This document shows positions 23,781 through 34,531 of a stretch of 64,000 nt of DNA, one piece after another. This stretch comes from Drechmeria coniospora (Eukaryota > Ascomycota > Sordariomycetes > Hypocreales > Ophiocordycipitaceae): positions 1,798,001 through 1,862,000 of the forward strand of contig NC_054389.1 of the NCBI RefSeq assembly GCF_001625195.1, given 5' to 3'. A program made the translations under genes and the position numbers. The notes beneath the pieces are model-generated. The model worked only from the letters and a program-made list of their open reading frames with translations. It did no database searches and had not been told where the DNA came from. Position 1 is the stretch's first letter; each line of letters starts with the position of its first letter.

Positions 23781-25621
23781 GCTGCATCGCCCGACAGCGC
23801 AAGGGCGGAAGCTGCTCCGGATTCCGTCACCCAGGCTGCCGATGCGGTTTGCGAGTCGAGGAGCCGGGTGATGACGCACGCAGGGGGCGTCAAGTCGACA
23901 TGTCTGCTTGGCCAATGCGAAGATGTTGCGGTGAGATTCGACCCGCGGCCAAGGCGTAGGATTCGCACCGCTTGCTTACGCCGTCGGCCGGCGACCTTGG
24001 TCCAGTTACATTGCACCATTTTGCGAGGCATACCCCCCGAAGAAGGAGCGAAAGCGCCCTCTGGACCTTGGCAGCGGCGCGAGAAAAGGCATGAGGCCTT
24101 GCGAGGGATGTGAAGCATATCCTCCCATACGGCACCGGAGGTTGTGCAACAGGTGTGTCGTGAAGCGAAGCGAGTTGTGGCGAGTATTTGTATTGGCCGG
24201 GGTCTTGGCTGAACCAAAAAAAAAAAAAAAGCTTGCTCGACAGCCGGCCCAGACAAGGGCAGGTGCGAGGGAGGTAGGCAAGCAAGGAAGGCAACAACCA
24301 GGGCTTCAAGCCAAGAAGAGGCAGGAGCATTGGGAACAGAGGCGAAATGACCAGAGCCGCAGCTTCGGGCAGGCGCGGGGAAAGGAATATAACCTCGCCT
24401 CCACACCGCCCCCATATTTGGTCTGTCCATTGTAGTTGTACACACTTACGCACATGTACGCACAGTACATGTACATGTATGAACAGTATTACATGTTTCT
24501 TACTGTACGTGTACGGGTAATTGAACAGCACAGCAGGCGTGAGTATAATGCCTGTGCGTGAAATGTGAACGAGTGGTTACCTTGGTACTTAGGTATCGAG
24601 GTCGCAACACATGCGTACTGCAAGTCGTGCAGCACATGCATACACGCAGGAATTCAATCCACGGACATTGTAAATTACACCTACATGTATGTGCAAACTC
24701 GTGAACAACTACTACGATCGAACACCTACAAGGACTTACATGTGTGTGTACTGTTCGGAGTACTTGCAGTATAAGTGTACTGTAATTACATTACGGAGTA
24801 CTTACGGAGTATACGAAGGACCAGTGCCGAGTCTAGACCAAGTAGCCAGGGATCTGCGGGGCTGCCAGGGTCCTATTCTTGGTAAGAAGGAAGAGTGGTC
24901 GTATTTTTACTGTGTATTCGGTATCATTGAACTGTACAGTACTCATACAACTACTTGTACTTAAGTAAGTGTAGTGCACTGTAAGTACTTGTAATACACC
25001 TAAGTACTTGTACGACGTACTTAATGTTGATGTACTGTAAGTATTACTTGCACAACTACGGAGTAAACTACACTTACAATTACAACTACATAATACTTGT
25101 TATACGTAACAAGTATAGTACAGAACGCAGTGCAGGACAAGTACTTGTATACTGCAGGCAGTTCTTGCGAGAACCTACTTGTACACCTACATGTACATGT
25201 ACACTTAGTTGTGTACTTAAGAAGAACGTAACACTTGTACAAGTACAGGCTGTACAACTTACATACAGTACATGCACAGAGAACTTACAGTAATTACAGG
25301 GCACTCCGCATTTGTACTGTCCATGCTCGAGTATACTGTATATCAAGTATTACTGTACTGTACACCTACTTACTTGCCGTGCCTGTGCACAAGAACTAGG
25401 TGGGTAGGTAGGCAATGTATTTATTCCGTAGTCGCGAATGCCTCGAATAGCCAGCCTCCCTCACGTCAACACCACTCGGACTTCTTCTTGGTGACCTACG
25501 GTAGTGCTCCATGCCGGCGATCCTGATGCCACTGAATCCGTGCAACGAGTAGGGGCAGTACCTTTCGCAGCCAGGACTTGTTAGGTGGAAGCCGTAAACA
25601 GTGCATGCTGCCTACTGTCCA
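23781..25621. other. Intergenic region with regulator promoter and a GTAC island
   Basis: Upstream region of the Zn2Cys6 gene and downstream region of the lactonase gene. It contains an adenine homopolymer of about 15 at 24216-24230 and the GTAC island at 24425-25400. No gene is supported. Confidence 0.55.
24425..25400. repeat. GTAC-palindrome island 5
   Basis: Nearly 1 kb of GTAC-rich sequence with words such as ACATGTACATGTA, CTTGTACAAG and TACGGAGTA, locally AT-rich (about 24960-25130). Both strands yield only low-complexity frames. Confidence 0.8.
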
Positions 25622-27010
25622 TCACTCGTTGAAAACCACAGAGGTAATCTCCCCTTCGAGGTCGGCGTAGCCAGCAAAGCGGCCAAGCCTGCCCGTCTCG
25701 GGATCCCGGCTGATGAGGACGACGCGCATGTCGCTCTGCAGTCCTACCGCCAGCAGGGTCCCGGACTTGTTCATGGAAAACTGGCGCGGGACGCGACCGC
25801 CGGCGGGCACGTCCTGGAGGAGGCGGAGGCTGCCGTCGTCGTCGATGGAGAAGTTGACGATGGGGTCCGACACGATTTGCCCGTCCTTGGAGGGGTCAAA
25901 GTCGCCAATGAGGAAGCCATTCTCGTTGCGCGACGAGACGAGGGCAAACCTGCCGTCGGCCTGCGCCAGAGTCAGCCATGAGCAGGACCACAGGCAACCG
26001 CCGAGTAAGCAAGGCATGCAGCCGGATCCGTACCGAAACGACAATCTCCGAGGCCGAGGCGTCCGCAGGCACCGGCTTTCCCTCGCCGTGGACCCCGATC
26101 GTCCACAGCTCGTCAAGCTTGATGGTGCCTGCGGGGTACGTCACGCCGTAGCCGACAATGGTGCAGGTCAGCTCGGCGACGAGATACATGAACGTCTTGC
26201 CGCCCCTTTTGGCGAACTGAACGTGTCGGGGACCGCTGCCGGGGGCCACGCTGACGGGCAGAAGAGGAGTGACGGCAAGGCGGGGACCGACGGCGTACAT
26301 GCGGAGCTCGTCGGTGCCGAGGTCGGGAACGACGAGGAAGCCACCCGTCGGATCCAGGAACGCCTGGTGAGGGTGAGGCGCGTCCTGGCGATGGGGGACC
26401 GTCGGCTGTTTGTTGAGCGTAAACGTCTCGCTTTGCACCTTGACCACCTCGGACGGTTCGGAGACGTCCCAAGTCGATAAGGCAGAGCCGCTGCTGTGGG
26501 AGTGCAAGGCGTCGTCCGTCAGCAGAGTCACACGAGCGCAGCCGGCGCCCTGGCTGCTTGAGGGGGAGACGGCGATGGAGGTGCGTCGAGCTGGCCGCCG
26601 AGAGAAACAAGCCGCCTTGGGCGTACTCACTAATGTGCAATGGCCAAGCCGCCGTCTTCCGGCCCGTACAGCACGCCGCTCACGGGGCCGGGAGACATCT
26701 CCAGCCTGGCCAGCGTCTCGAGGCTGCCGTCGGCCCGTGTCCTGAACGACGTGAGCGAGCCGCGATCCGACGACAAGCCCTCGTCGAGGCCGAAGAGCGT
26801 GCTTCGCCCGTGGTCCAGCGTCAGCCACGACAGCGTTCCCGCGCCGCCGTCGGTCGACGCTATCGTCCTGAGCTTCGGCACGCCCGAAGCAGAGGAGCCG
26901 GCGGCGTCGGCCACGTCCAACGTCACGACCTTGCCGCCATAAGAGGAGACGTAGAGCAAGTTGGGGGCGGGGGTCCCGGCGGACGGAATCGCTGCCAAAG
27001 CTCTGCCCAT
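25622..27010 (-). CDS. Lactonase-family seven-bladed beta-propeller (6-phosphogluconolactonase/cycloisomerase-like)
   Basis: Exons 27010-26631, 26553-26034 and 25960-25622 give about 412 residues. Introns are 77 bp (GTGAGT...CAG) and 73 bp (GTACGG...GCAG). The first acceptor is not certain: an AG three bases upstream keeps the same frame and adds one residue. Blade-like repeats include LLYVSSYGGKVVTLDV at the N-terminus, the family block APHPHQAFLDPTGGFLVVPDLG in the middle, and NENGFLIGDF and FSMNKSGTLLAVGLQSD toward the end. The family (PF10282-type) includes bacterial 6-phosphogluconolactonase Pgl and fungal carboxy-cis,cis-muconate cyclase, so the substrate cannot be assigned. No signal peptide is visible, suggesting a cytosolic enzyme. 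Confidence 0.88.
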
Positions 27011-27559
27011 GATGAGGTTGAGGTGAGCAACGAGCGGGCCGCCAAGCAGCTATTCCTCCATGCATGGGGCTTGTAATGGCAGCGGCAGCAGGCCGTCGTA
27101 AAGGTCGGTACGTACCTGCCGTGCTACCTTCACCTGCACTTACTTCATCGCGATCCCTAGTTGCATCCTCGACGCCTCAGGCACAGCCAGTTGGCGCCAG
27201 GAGAAGCTCGCTGACTAACACGGTGATGGAGCATGGGGGGAATCAATCAAGAAGCAAGATGATGCCTGACGCGCCCTCTCTGGCAACGGTAACAAGCCTC
27301 ACATGTTGGCTCTCAGGCCGGGACCTCATCTTCATCGTCACATGACGCAGGTCCTTTGCGAGAGACCGTACAAGTACATCAACAGCCTGCCTCGTCGTCA
27401 CGCTCGGCAGAACCATCCAGGGCACGAGCACGACAATCCTCAAGGTGCCCTTGAACGTTTTCTCTCCGCCTGCGGGGTGCATGCCGTTGGGGGGGGGTCT
27501 ATTCCGCCTCTCTCGTGTACATTGGCCACGACGCAGAACGTCTTTTTACCCTCGGCCGC
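27011..27559. other. Spacer between the lactonase and lipase genes
   Basis: 549 bp between two genes transcribed in the same (minus) direction. It should hold the lipase 3' UTR and the lactonase promoter. Nothing else is recognised. Confidence 0.55.
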
Positions 27560-30500
27560 TCAGGTCGCTCGTTTCGGGCTCTTGTTTTGGTCTCTGAAGC
27601 CCTTTCCCACAATCTTCTCCTTCCAGCTCCACGACAGCGGGCTCGGCGGGTTGCCCTTGACGCCCATCTTCGTCCGCTGCTGCCTGCTCTTGGCCTCGCC
27701 TCTGACGTCCATGTCACTCTCGTTCTCGCTGTCCATCCAGTCTCGATCACTCCAAGTCATCGAGTCGACTCTGTCGGTCGAAGTCAAGCGCGGCGTGCCT
27801 TGCAGCGTTGGGGAGAGATCGCTCCCCTGCGACTTGGGCAGGTCTCGGACCTCGTCGAGGGCTTCGCGCGATTCACCCTCGCCTCTCCCGTCCAGGCCGG
27901 CGCGAAGGTTGCTCGCGGGTGTAGCCGCCTTGGTCTCGGCACCGTGCTCATTCGGCGCCTGGCCAATGTCCAGCGCCCGCTCGCCGCCGTCCTCTTCCTC
28001 GTCTGGCATGCGGGCCTCGGCCGAGTCGCTGAAATGGGCATCCACCAGATGCTTGACGACGGGCCAGCCAAAGGCGTTGACGAACATGCGTCGCACGATG
28101 ATGTTGTTGTGCGCGTCGGGCTCCAGCTTGACAAGCACCTTGCGCCAGGACAGATCCCGGTGGTAGCCTCGCGCAATCTTCTCCTCGACTCGCATGCTGG
28201 CGCCGTCGACGACCTCGTCGGCTTGCTTGTCGGGGTTCGCGTTGGCCGCGTCGTCGCATTCCTTGGTCGACTGCATCGAATCCTTGTGCGCGACCGTCAG
28301 GCACGGGGATGAGGGGGCCGGCGTGTTGCTCTTCGTCGACTGCTGCGATCCGGACCAGGTCCGGTTCAACGTCTGCCGAAAGGTCGAGGATCGCTTCTTC
28401 AACGGCGGAGAAGGCATGTCGGCCGGATGATAGACGCGATCGTGGAATATGGCCCGCGGGCGCTTCGTCGGGTCGACGAGGTAGTCCATGCTCGGCATGC
28501 TCGGGTTCAGGAGATCGCCGGCGGCCTCGAAGAAGGTCGTCTTGGGAGGCGCCACCATGGCCTCGAGGTCCAGGTCCGACTCGTGGCCCGCCGTCGCCTT
28601 GGCCAGCCTCCTGCCGGGACTGTCGCTGCGGGGGCTGACCGACAGCTGATCCGTCGACATGGTCTGGCCCCGCCGCAGGATCATCTGCTGCTTCTGCGAT
28701 ATCGGCGGCTCCTTGGCCGGTTCGCTGCTCTTGAACAGGTTGAAGAATCCGGAGAGCGGTCCCGTGTTGGGCGGCGTGTTGGCGGTCACGTCGGCCGTCA
28801 CGTCGGCCGTCGTGTCGGCCGTCGTGTCGAACGGGGATGCGTCGTCATCGTTGTACGTCATCGATAGGGATCGGAGGCTGGCGTTTTCGTCGTCCTCCAT
28901 GGCGTCGGCCGCGGGCTGAGGAACCTGGCGCATCGACTCTCGAGCCGTCGGCGTCGCCGTTCCCGAATCGGCCGACTGGGACAGCCTCCTGGTCCTGTCG
29001 ACCATCCTCGTCCCCGTCAACTCGGCCCATCCGAAGCCGACCATGGTCTCGACGAGTCCGGCCTCCCTGCGGGCCTTGTCGACGCGGCCGAGGCCTTGCC
29101 AGTCGAGGAAGAGCAAGCAGCTCGTGCGGAGGGGGACGATGCCGTCGTTGACGACGTTGGAGTAGACGGTTCGGTTCCTGAACTTTTTCAGCGCCGTGTG
29201 CGCCGGCCCCGTGGGAAGTATGCGCAGGAGCGGCTTCGACTCCGGCTGCGTCTCGCCGTAAACCTTCTTGTGGGCCGAGTCGCCGAGGTTGCCGACGAGG
29301 GCGCCCCAGCCGCTGCGCGCGAGCGTCGGTGCCCTCCACGTCAGGCCGAGGTCCTGGCCGGTCCTCCCGACGAGACCAAAGTCGAGCGCGAACTTGACGT
29401 AGAGCGGATTCTCGTTGCTCAGGCCCAAGAAGGGCGTGGCCAGGGCGATGAAGTTGATGGGCTTGATGAGGTCGAAAAACTGAGGCGAGTGCTTCTGAAC
29501 GTAGGCGACGGCGTAGGCCTGGACCAAGCCGCCGAGGGAGTGGCCGACGAAGCTGATGCTCGTGATCCTGAACGGCCGCCCGTGGCGTTTTCTCCTCGCC
29601 TCGTCCATGTCTTCCTGGATGGTGCTGTGCTTGTGCGCCTGTCTCATCTCGTGGTCCGGGTTGTGATGCCGGCACCCCTTCCGACCTTCGGCGAAGCCCT
29701 CGCCCGCGCCTTTGCCGACGGGGAGGAAAGGCTGGTCGGGGAACGTCATGGAGAGGACATACCTGGCCAGTCTCTTTCCGAGGTACTTGATGCCCTTTTC
29801 TGTCTTGGTAGCGTTTCCGGAGTATCCTCTCACGATGACCTCTTCGTGGTCATCGTCGTCCTCCTCGTCCACATGGTCCTCCTCGTCGTCCCGCACCTTT
29901 GTTCCCGCTTTGTCCGCCCTTCCACCGGTTTCGGCCGGGTGATGCGCCGCACCGCTCTCGGCGGCTGACTCGTTTCCGGAATGCGCGCGTGATGGTGACC
30001 GTCCAGGGGAGGCAGCCTCCCGCTCTCGCGCGCGCCTCGCCGCGGCGTCCACTCTCGCCTGCTTGGCGGCAGCGTCGATGCTTTCCTTTAAAAAAAGCAT
30101 GTCGGCGCCCAGGTTGCTATGCAATCCGTGCGTCAAGATGACGAGGTGCACTCTCTTCTGCTTCGGCTTCCTCCTCTTCTTCCTCTGCGTCGGCGAGACG
30201 CTCTCTTCCGTCTCGGAATCTCCCGAGCTCGCCATCGTCTCGGCGGGCTTGTCGGTGTCGGCGTCTGTGCCGGGCTCGTCTCTTGCCCTCTCCGCTCCCG
30301 CCTCGTCCCAGCCGGGCAGCCTGGGCGTGTTCCAGAGCGTCGCCGTGTCCTCGACGGTGAGCCGCACGGCGCGCGAGAAGACGCCCTTGGGCTGCGCCGC
30401 GTGGTGGCCGTCCTTGGCGCCCACGCTCTGCCGGTGATCGCTCACCCGGCCCGGCAGGGCAACGCGGCTCGGGCTGCCGACGACGGGCAGGGCCGGGCTC

Positions 30501-30982
30501 AGGTTGAGGGACTTGCGGTCGCGCGCGACGACGAGCTCGTACCCCACGGCGGCCGAGGTGGAGAAGATGACTTGCGAGGACACCTCGAGGATCCAACGCG
30601 CAGACTCGTCGTCGTGCTCGTCATCGGTGCCCACGGCCCTGCGGCGACCGGTACCGGCCGTCTGACGGATGTCGTCGGGGACGACGAGCTCGCACTCCCA
30701 AGAGCCGCCGGCCTTGAGCATGGGCTCGAAATGGGGTACCCCGTAGCGGCGAGGGTTGCCGAACTTTTCGTTTGGGTTGAAGGCCGAAGGATAGGCGGAG
30801 ACGGATAGGGTGTACGGGCCGTGGACGAAGGCGGCGCGCAAGGCGATGGCCGACGTGTTGCGAATGCGAACAAAGAGCTTCTCGGGCGAGGGTAGGATGC
30901 GGTCCTTGGAGGGCGTGTAGGTGACGGTGTAGCGGACGACCTCGCCGATCTTGACGTTGCCGACCTGGTGGAGGAGCAGCAT
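27560..30982 (-). CDS. Rog1-like DUF676 lipase/serine esterase
   Basis: A single 1140-residue frame without introns. The N-terminal ~230 residues form a beta-rich domain found in Rog1-type proteins (start MLLLHQVGNVKIGEVVRYTV). The catalytic domain begins with HLVILTHGLHSNLGADM, continues with GYSGNATKTEKGIKYLGKRL, and has the nucleophile elbow GHSLGGLVQAYA with Ser482; the late block NVVNDGIVPLRTSCLLFLDW is characteristic of the family. Long Ser/Asp/Glu-rich inserts and a disordered C-terminal third make it larger than yeast Rog1. Yeast Rog1 is a monoacylglycerol lipase and the related Lpl1 is a lipid-droplet phospholipase; the exact substrate here is open. The start is chosen as the first Met before the conserved N-terminal block. 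Confidence 0.9.
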   Translation of the reverse strand: MLLLHQVGNVKIGEVVRYTVTYTPSKDRILPSPEKLFVRIRNTSAIALRAAFVHGPYTLSVSAYPSAFNPNEKFGNPRRYGVPHFEPMLKAGGSWECELVVPDDIRQTAGTGRRRAVGTDDEHDDESARWILEVSSQVIFSTSAAVGYELVVARDRKSLNLSPALPVVGSPSRVALPGRVSDHRQSVGAKDGHHAAQPKGVFSRAVRLTVEDTATLWNTPRLPGWDEAGAERARDEPGTDADTDKPAETMASSGDSETEESVSPTQRKKRRKPKQKRVHLVILTHGLHSNLGADMLFLKESIDAAAKQARVDAAARRAREREAASPGRSPSRAHSGNESAAESGAAHHPAETGGRADKAGTKVRDDEEDHVDEEDDDDHEEVIVRGYSGNATKTEKGIKYLGKRLARYVLSMTFPDQPFLPVGKGAGEGFAEGRKGCRHHNPDHEMRQAHKHSTIQEDMDEARRKRHGRPFRITSISFVGHSLGGLVQAYAVAYVQKHSPQFFDLIKPINFIALATPFLGLSNENPLYVKFALDFGLVGRTGQDLGLTWRAPTLARSGWGALVGNLGDSAHKKVYGETQPESKPLLRILPTGPAHTALKKFRNRTVYSNVVNDGIVPLRTSCLLFLDWQGLGRVDKARREAGLVETMVGFGWAELTGTRMVDRTRRLSQSADSGTATPTARESMRQVPQPAADAMEDDENASLRSLSMTYNDDDASPFDTTADTTADVTADVTANTPPNTGPLSGFFNLFKSSEPAKEPPISQKQQMILRRGQTMSTDQLSVSPRSDSPGRRLAKATAGHESDLDLEAMVAPPKTTFFEAAGDLLNPSMPSMDYLVDPTKRPRAIFHDRVYHPADMPSPPLKKRSSTFRQTLNRTWSGSQQSTKSNTPAPSSPCLTVAHKDSMQSTKECDDAANANPDKQADEVVDGASMRVEEKIARGYHRDLSWRKVLVKLEPDAHNNIIVRRMFVNAFGWPVVKHLVDAHFSDSAEARMPDEEEDGGERALDIGQAPNEHGAETKAATPASNLRAGLDGRGEGESREALDEVRDLPKSQGSDLSPTLQGTPRLTSTDRVDSMTWSDRDWMDSENESDMDVRGEAKSRQQRTKMGVKGNPPSPLSWSWKEKIVGKGFRDQNKSPKRAT

Positions 30983-32273
30983 GCTTGGTTGGCGGCCTCC
31001 CTGCCCGGGATGCTGATGGGAGGGGGGGGAGGGTGCACGTCCGCGTTGGCCGGATCGACTCGCCGATGATATGAAGGAGAGATCAATGACAGGTCAAGAT
31101 GAAGCTGTCAGCTGGGAGCCGACATATTCGGTTGGTATGATACGATGTGATGTTTGCACGCACGCGGCTGGCAAGAGCTCTGCAGGGACAAGGGTCCTCT
31201 GTGGCCTGTCAAGAATGGCGCTCGTATGCAAGTCGAGACGAGGGAGGCGAGGAACGAGGAGGGAACCGCTCGGGCGGGCAGGACTCGCCTCGCATGGCGG
31301 GGAGAAGGTGATGGTGGTGGTGGTGTGGTAGTGTTGGTGGTGGTAGCGTCGGCAGAAGAGCAGAAGGGAAGGTCATGCATGCATCCTGGGGAGTCGAGGT
31401 GCAGGTACAGGTGCAGGTGGCAGGTGCTGCAGATGACGATGGATGCCGACGGGGTTTGTCTGCACGAGAATGCAGGCGCTTTAGTGGCATGTTGATGGAC
31501 GAGTACTTACATGTACTTGTACCTTGTATCTTGATACTTGACACGCGAGTACCCTAGGCAGTGCCTACCATTCTGGGTACGGTCGGAAGACCTCTGCACG
31601 TAAGGCGATACCTCTTCAACGTACGAGATTCAGCTGGTGGGGGACACCAAGGCAAGGTACCGATAATGTACACCCCAGGTGCGGAGTACTAGCAAGGTAG
31701 GTTCCCACCCGAGTAGTTTAGGTTCCCGAGGTATTCTTCGAGTGACGTCCACCATTAGACGAGCCTGCCCGGCCTTATTCCGGGTTCCCGGACAATGCCG
31801 CGAGTCCGCGATTGGCGCGTCTGAAACCCGTCGCTGCCCGCCTCTGGCTTCAGGCCCTCGGTCAAAAGCAGGTGCAGTAAAAGTACATGTAGGTATACCA
31901 CACTTGGCTACCGCATTCTGCACACGTAGATATCCACGTAGGTACCTAGTAAACATGTAAGCTCGTGCTTCAGTGCAAGTACTTGGGCGGGTGAAGTGGC
32001 GGACGCATGAATAGGTGCAAGTCGCTCCAACACGATGGGAAAGATTTGTCAAGTAGGTTTGACACGTTCAACGAGGAAATGAATCCGAGCCTATCTACTC
32101 CGTACTCCGTCGTACCGTACAGCAAACAAAGTAAACTAGCCATGTGTGCCCAGCAGGCGTTGAAATGCAAGCATCATCATTGCACACGACGTGTCTCGTG
32201 AGAGACGTCACCCTCTCGCACTTTAACCGTGAAAAGCGTGGCGCCACAGCGCACCGCGGCGAGCGACGACCCG
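30983..32273. other. Intergenic region, lipase promoter side
   Basis: 1.3 kb with a G/T-rich GGTGGTGGT-like run near 31310-31345 and scattered GTAC words (31495-31560 and 31870-32120). No gene is supported. Confidence 0.5.
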
Positions 32274-34531
32274 TCACGCAACGGGCTCCCTCTCCGGAAG
32301 GCCAGGTTCGACAAAGGATCTCCACTGCGATACCCGGTTCATGCCCTGGGCACCCGGTAGTGTCAGGCCCGCCATGTCCGACGGCCGAGGCCCTCTGGGT
32401 GGTCGTATCTCCACCTCGTCGTCGTAGCTGTGCGGCACGCAACCGGTCACGATGCGCTCCAGACGCGTCGCGTATGATGGACTGTTGTACAGTTCCTCCT
32501 CGAGGCTGTGCTGCCTCGGCCGTCGGCCCTTTCGCGTCGGCCCCGTCGGCGGAGGTCGGATCGGCGGCGACATGGGCGGTGACATCGGGCCCGCCATCTG
32601 CCGCAGGCCAGCTCCGGCGCGCGTCTCCGACAGGCGATACGCCAGTCGGCGCTCCAACGAGTCGTCGCGGCCCCGGTCGCGGCCCCGATCGCGGCCCACG
32701 TCGGCTGCGAAGCTCGCGCCCATCTCTCGCGCCGACGGGCGCCTGTACTCGCCACGGATGCCGTGCGACGAGGCGCTCCCCATGCCACCCATGTCCCCGG
32801 CGGCATCCATGACGTCGTGCTCGTCGTCGTGGTCATCCGAGTACCGCGCACGGCGACCAGGCTTGGCGTCCCATCGCGGCCGCCGTCGCACAGCCATGGT
32901 CACGGGGTCGTGGCCTCGTCGCACCGTCGCCGAAATCTCACTCTCGTACGCGTCGCCGCCACCTCGGCGCACTGTCGGCCGTGGTACGTTGCTCCGCCCC
33001 AACGAGTCGCTCGCGTAACCCCCATCGTCGAACGACGGGCTGCGACGGCAATCGCAGCTCGTCCACTTGGCACCGCATATGCCGCAGAGCTCGGCACCGC
33101 ATCGGCTGGCCTCCGGTTAACGAGCGTGCGCCGGCGGACGGGGGGGGGGAGGGGGCACGACCGACGACTCACCAAGTCACGTAGTCACCGTCCTCCTGGA
33201 GCTCGACCATGGCCTTGCAGCGATAGCAGCGCTCCCGGCAGTCTTCGTCCGTCCGCGCGAGGACCCGGGCTGTCTCCTCCCATACCGGGCACTCCTCCGA
33301 GCCGTGCCACCAGCCGCTGCAGAGGACGCAGACCTTGGTACCGCAGTGGCTGCAGCGTGTCACCCAGCGGTCGTTCCCCTTGCCAATGTTGGTGGGCTCG
33401 AACCACTGCCGGCACGTCCTCGAAGGGCAGCGCAGACGATTCTGGGTCGAGTGCTCGGCAAACTTGCGCTTCCACCTCCTCATCCACCGCTCGTCAAATA
33501 GGCCATCGACGAGCTGCAGCGGTATGGGGTCCATCGTGCAGCACCTGGGCGGCATGTGCTGCGGGTCGGCAACGGATCGCCTGAAGATGTGCTCCAGGCA
33601 CGCGTGGCACATGGCGTGGCCGCAGGCTAATATTTCCGCGTGGGAGGCGGAAACGTCCCCGACGCAGGTGGCACACTCGACTCTAACCATCGTCAGCGCT
33701 TCCTCGCCGCCACCTGTCCGCTGGTCGTCTCACCGTCTTGCCGGCTTGCGCTCCTTGGCACGCTTCTCCGAAGACGCCAGCCGGTCGGGGGGGGCGCGGC
33801 CGGTCTGGCCGGCGGTCGAGACGGAGCCGGCTCTGCTACAGCTGGACCGAACGGTGCCGCGCCTTTGAGGGAGATGGTCGTGCTGCTGCATGTTGTCGGC
33901 GGGCGCATGTCTCGGCGTCGTCATCAACCTGAGAGGAAGCGGTAAGTATTGTATTATCGTTCCCAAGGGCGAGGGGGGGCAAGGCAAACCTCCCACCGGA
34001 GACTGGTGGCCTCGAGTCCCCCGTCCCATCCGGCTTCCGGCGACGGCCATGGCGAGAGGAGCCGCTCTTATCTGCCGAGTCGCGTGCCGTGGAGCGGTCC
34101 GTGGTGCCTTGTCGGCGGGACCGGCGGGGAAGGGAATCGTCGTCGTCCGAGGGAAGCTCTGTCCCCCTTTGGCTACGGTGTCGTCTCCTCGACTGCGGCC
34201 CCGGGTAGTCGTCGCCGCCAGGCTGTCGACGGGCTCGAGGGGTCCGAGGTTCGTCGAGCTCCTCGATGACCTCGATGAAATCTCCCTCCTCCTCGTCCGA
34301 GGCTACGCCGCTCGCGGATGGGTCCTCGGCGTACCTGCAATGCTCCCGCGCCTCTCGGGGAATTTGTCGAGGAGACGGATCCCTCCGCGAGGGCCGCCGA
34401 TGGACGTCGGCCGACGGCCTGCGCAGGTGCGGTGGTGTCGGTGGCGGCTCCATCATGGAAGGCTCTTCGGCGTCGACGCTCCGGGAGACGCTCCTCATGG
34501 CCCTCCCTGGACGAGCCGGGGGCTTGGGCAT
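32274..34531 (-). CDS. RBR (RING1-IBR-RING2) family protein with an altered RING2 active-site position
   Basis: Exons 34531-33990, 33928-33734, 33682-33173 and 33105-32274 give 692 residues. Introns are 61, 51 and 67 bp; the second has a CTGAC branch and TTAG acceptor, and the third splits the codon of a RING2 cysteine (Cys416). The N-terminal ~245 residues are Arg/Ser/Asp-rich and disordered. RING1 begins at VECATC (Cys249) and continues through CGHAMCHAC; the IBR holds CSHCGTKVCVLCSGWWHG; RING2 is CYRCKAMVEL...CRCGAELCGICGAKWTSCDC. RBR ligases pass ubiquitin through a RING2 cysteine, usually in a GCNHMxC context. Here that segment is DGDYVTC, placing Gly411 at the catalytic position. The C-terminal ~240 residues are disordered. 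The start Met is the least certain boundary. Confidence 0.88.

Noticed and set aside
21712..27010. Secondary-metabolite cluster around the Zn2Cys6 regulator
   Set aside because: No backbone synthase, P450, transporter or tailoring-enzyme set lies nearby; neighbours are Cho2 and a single propeller enzyme.
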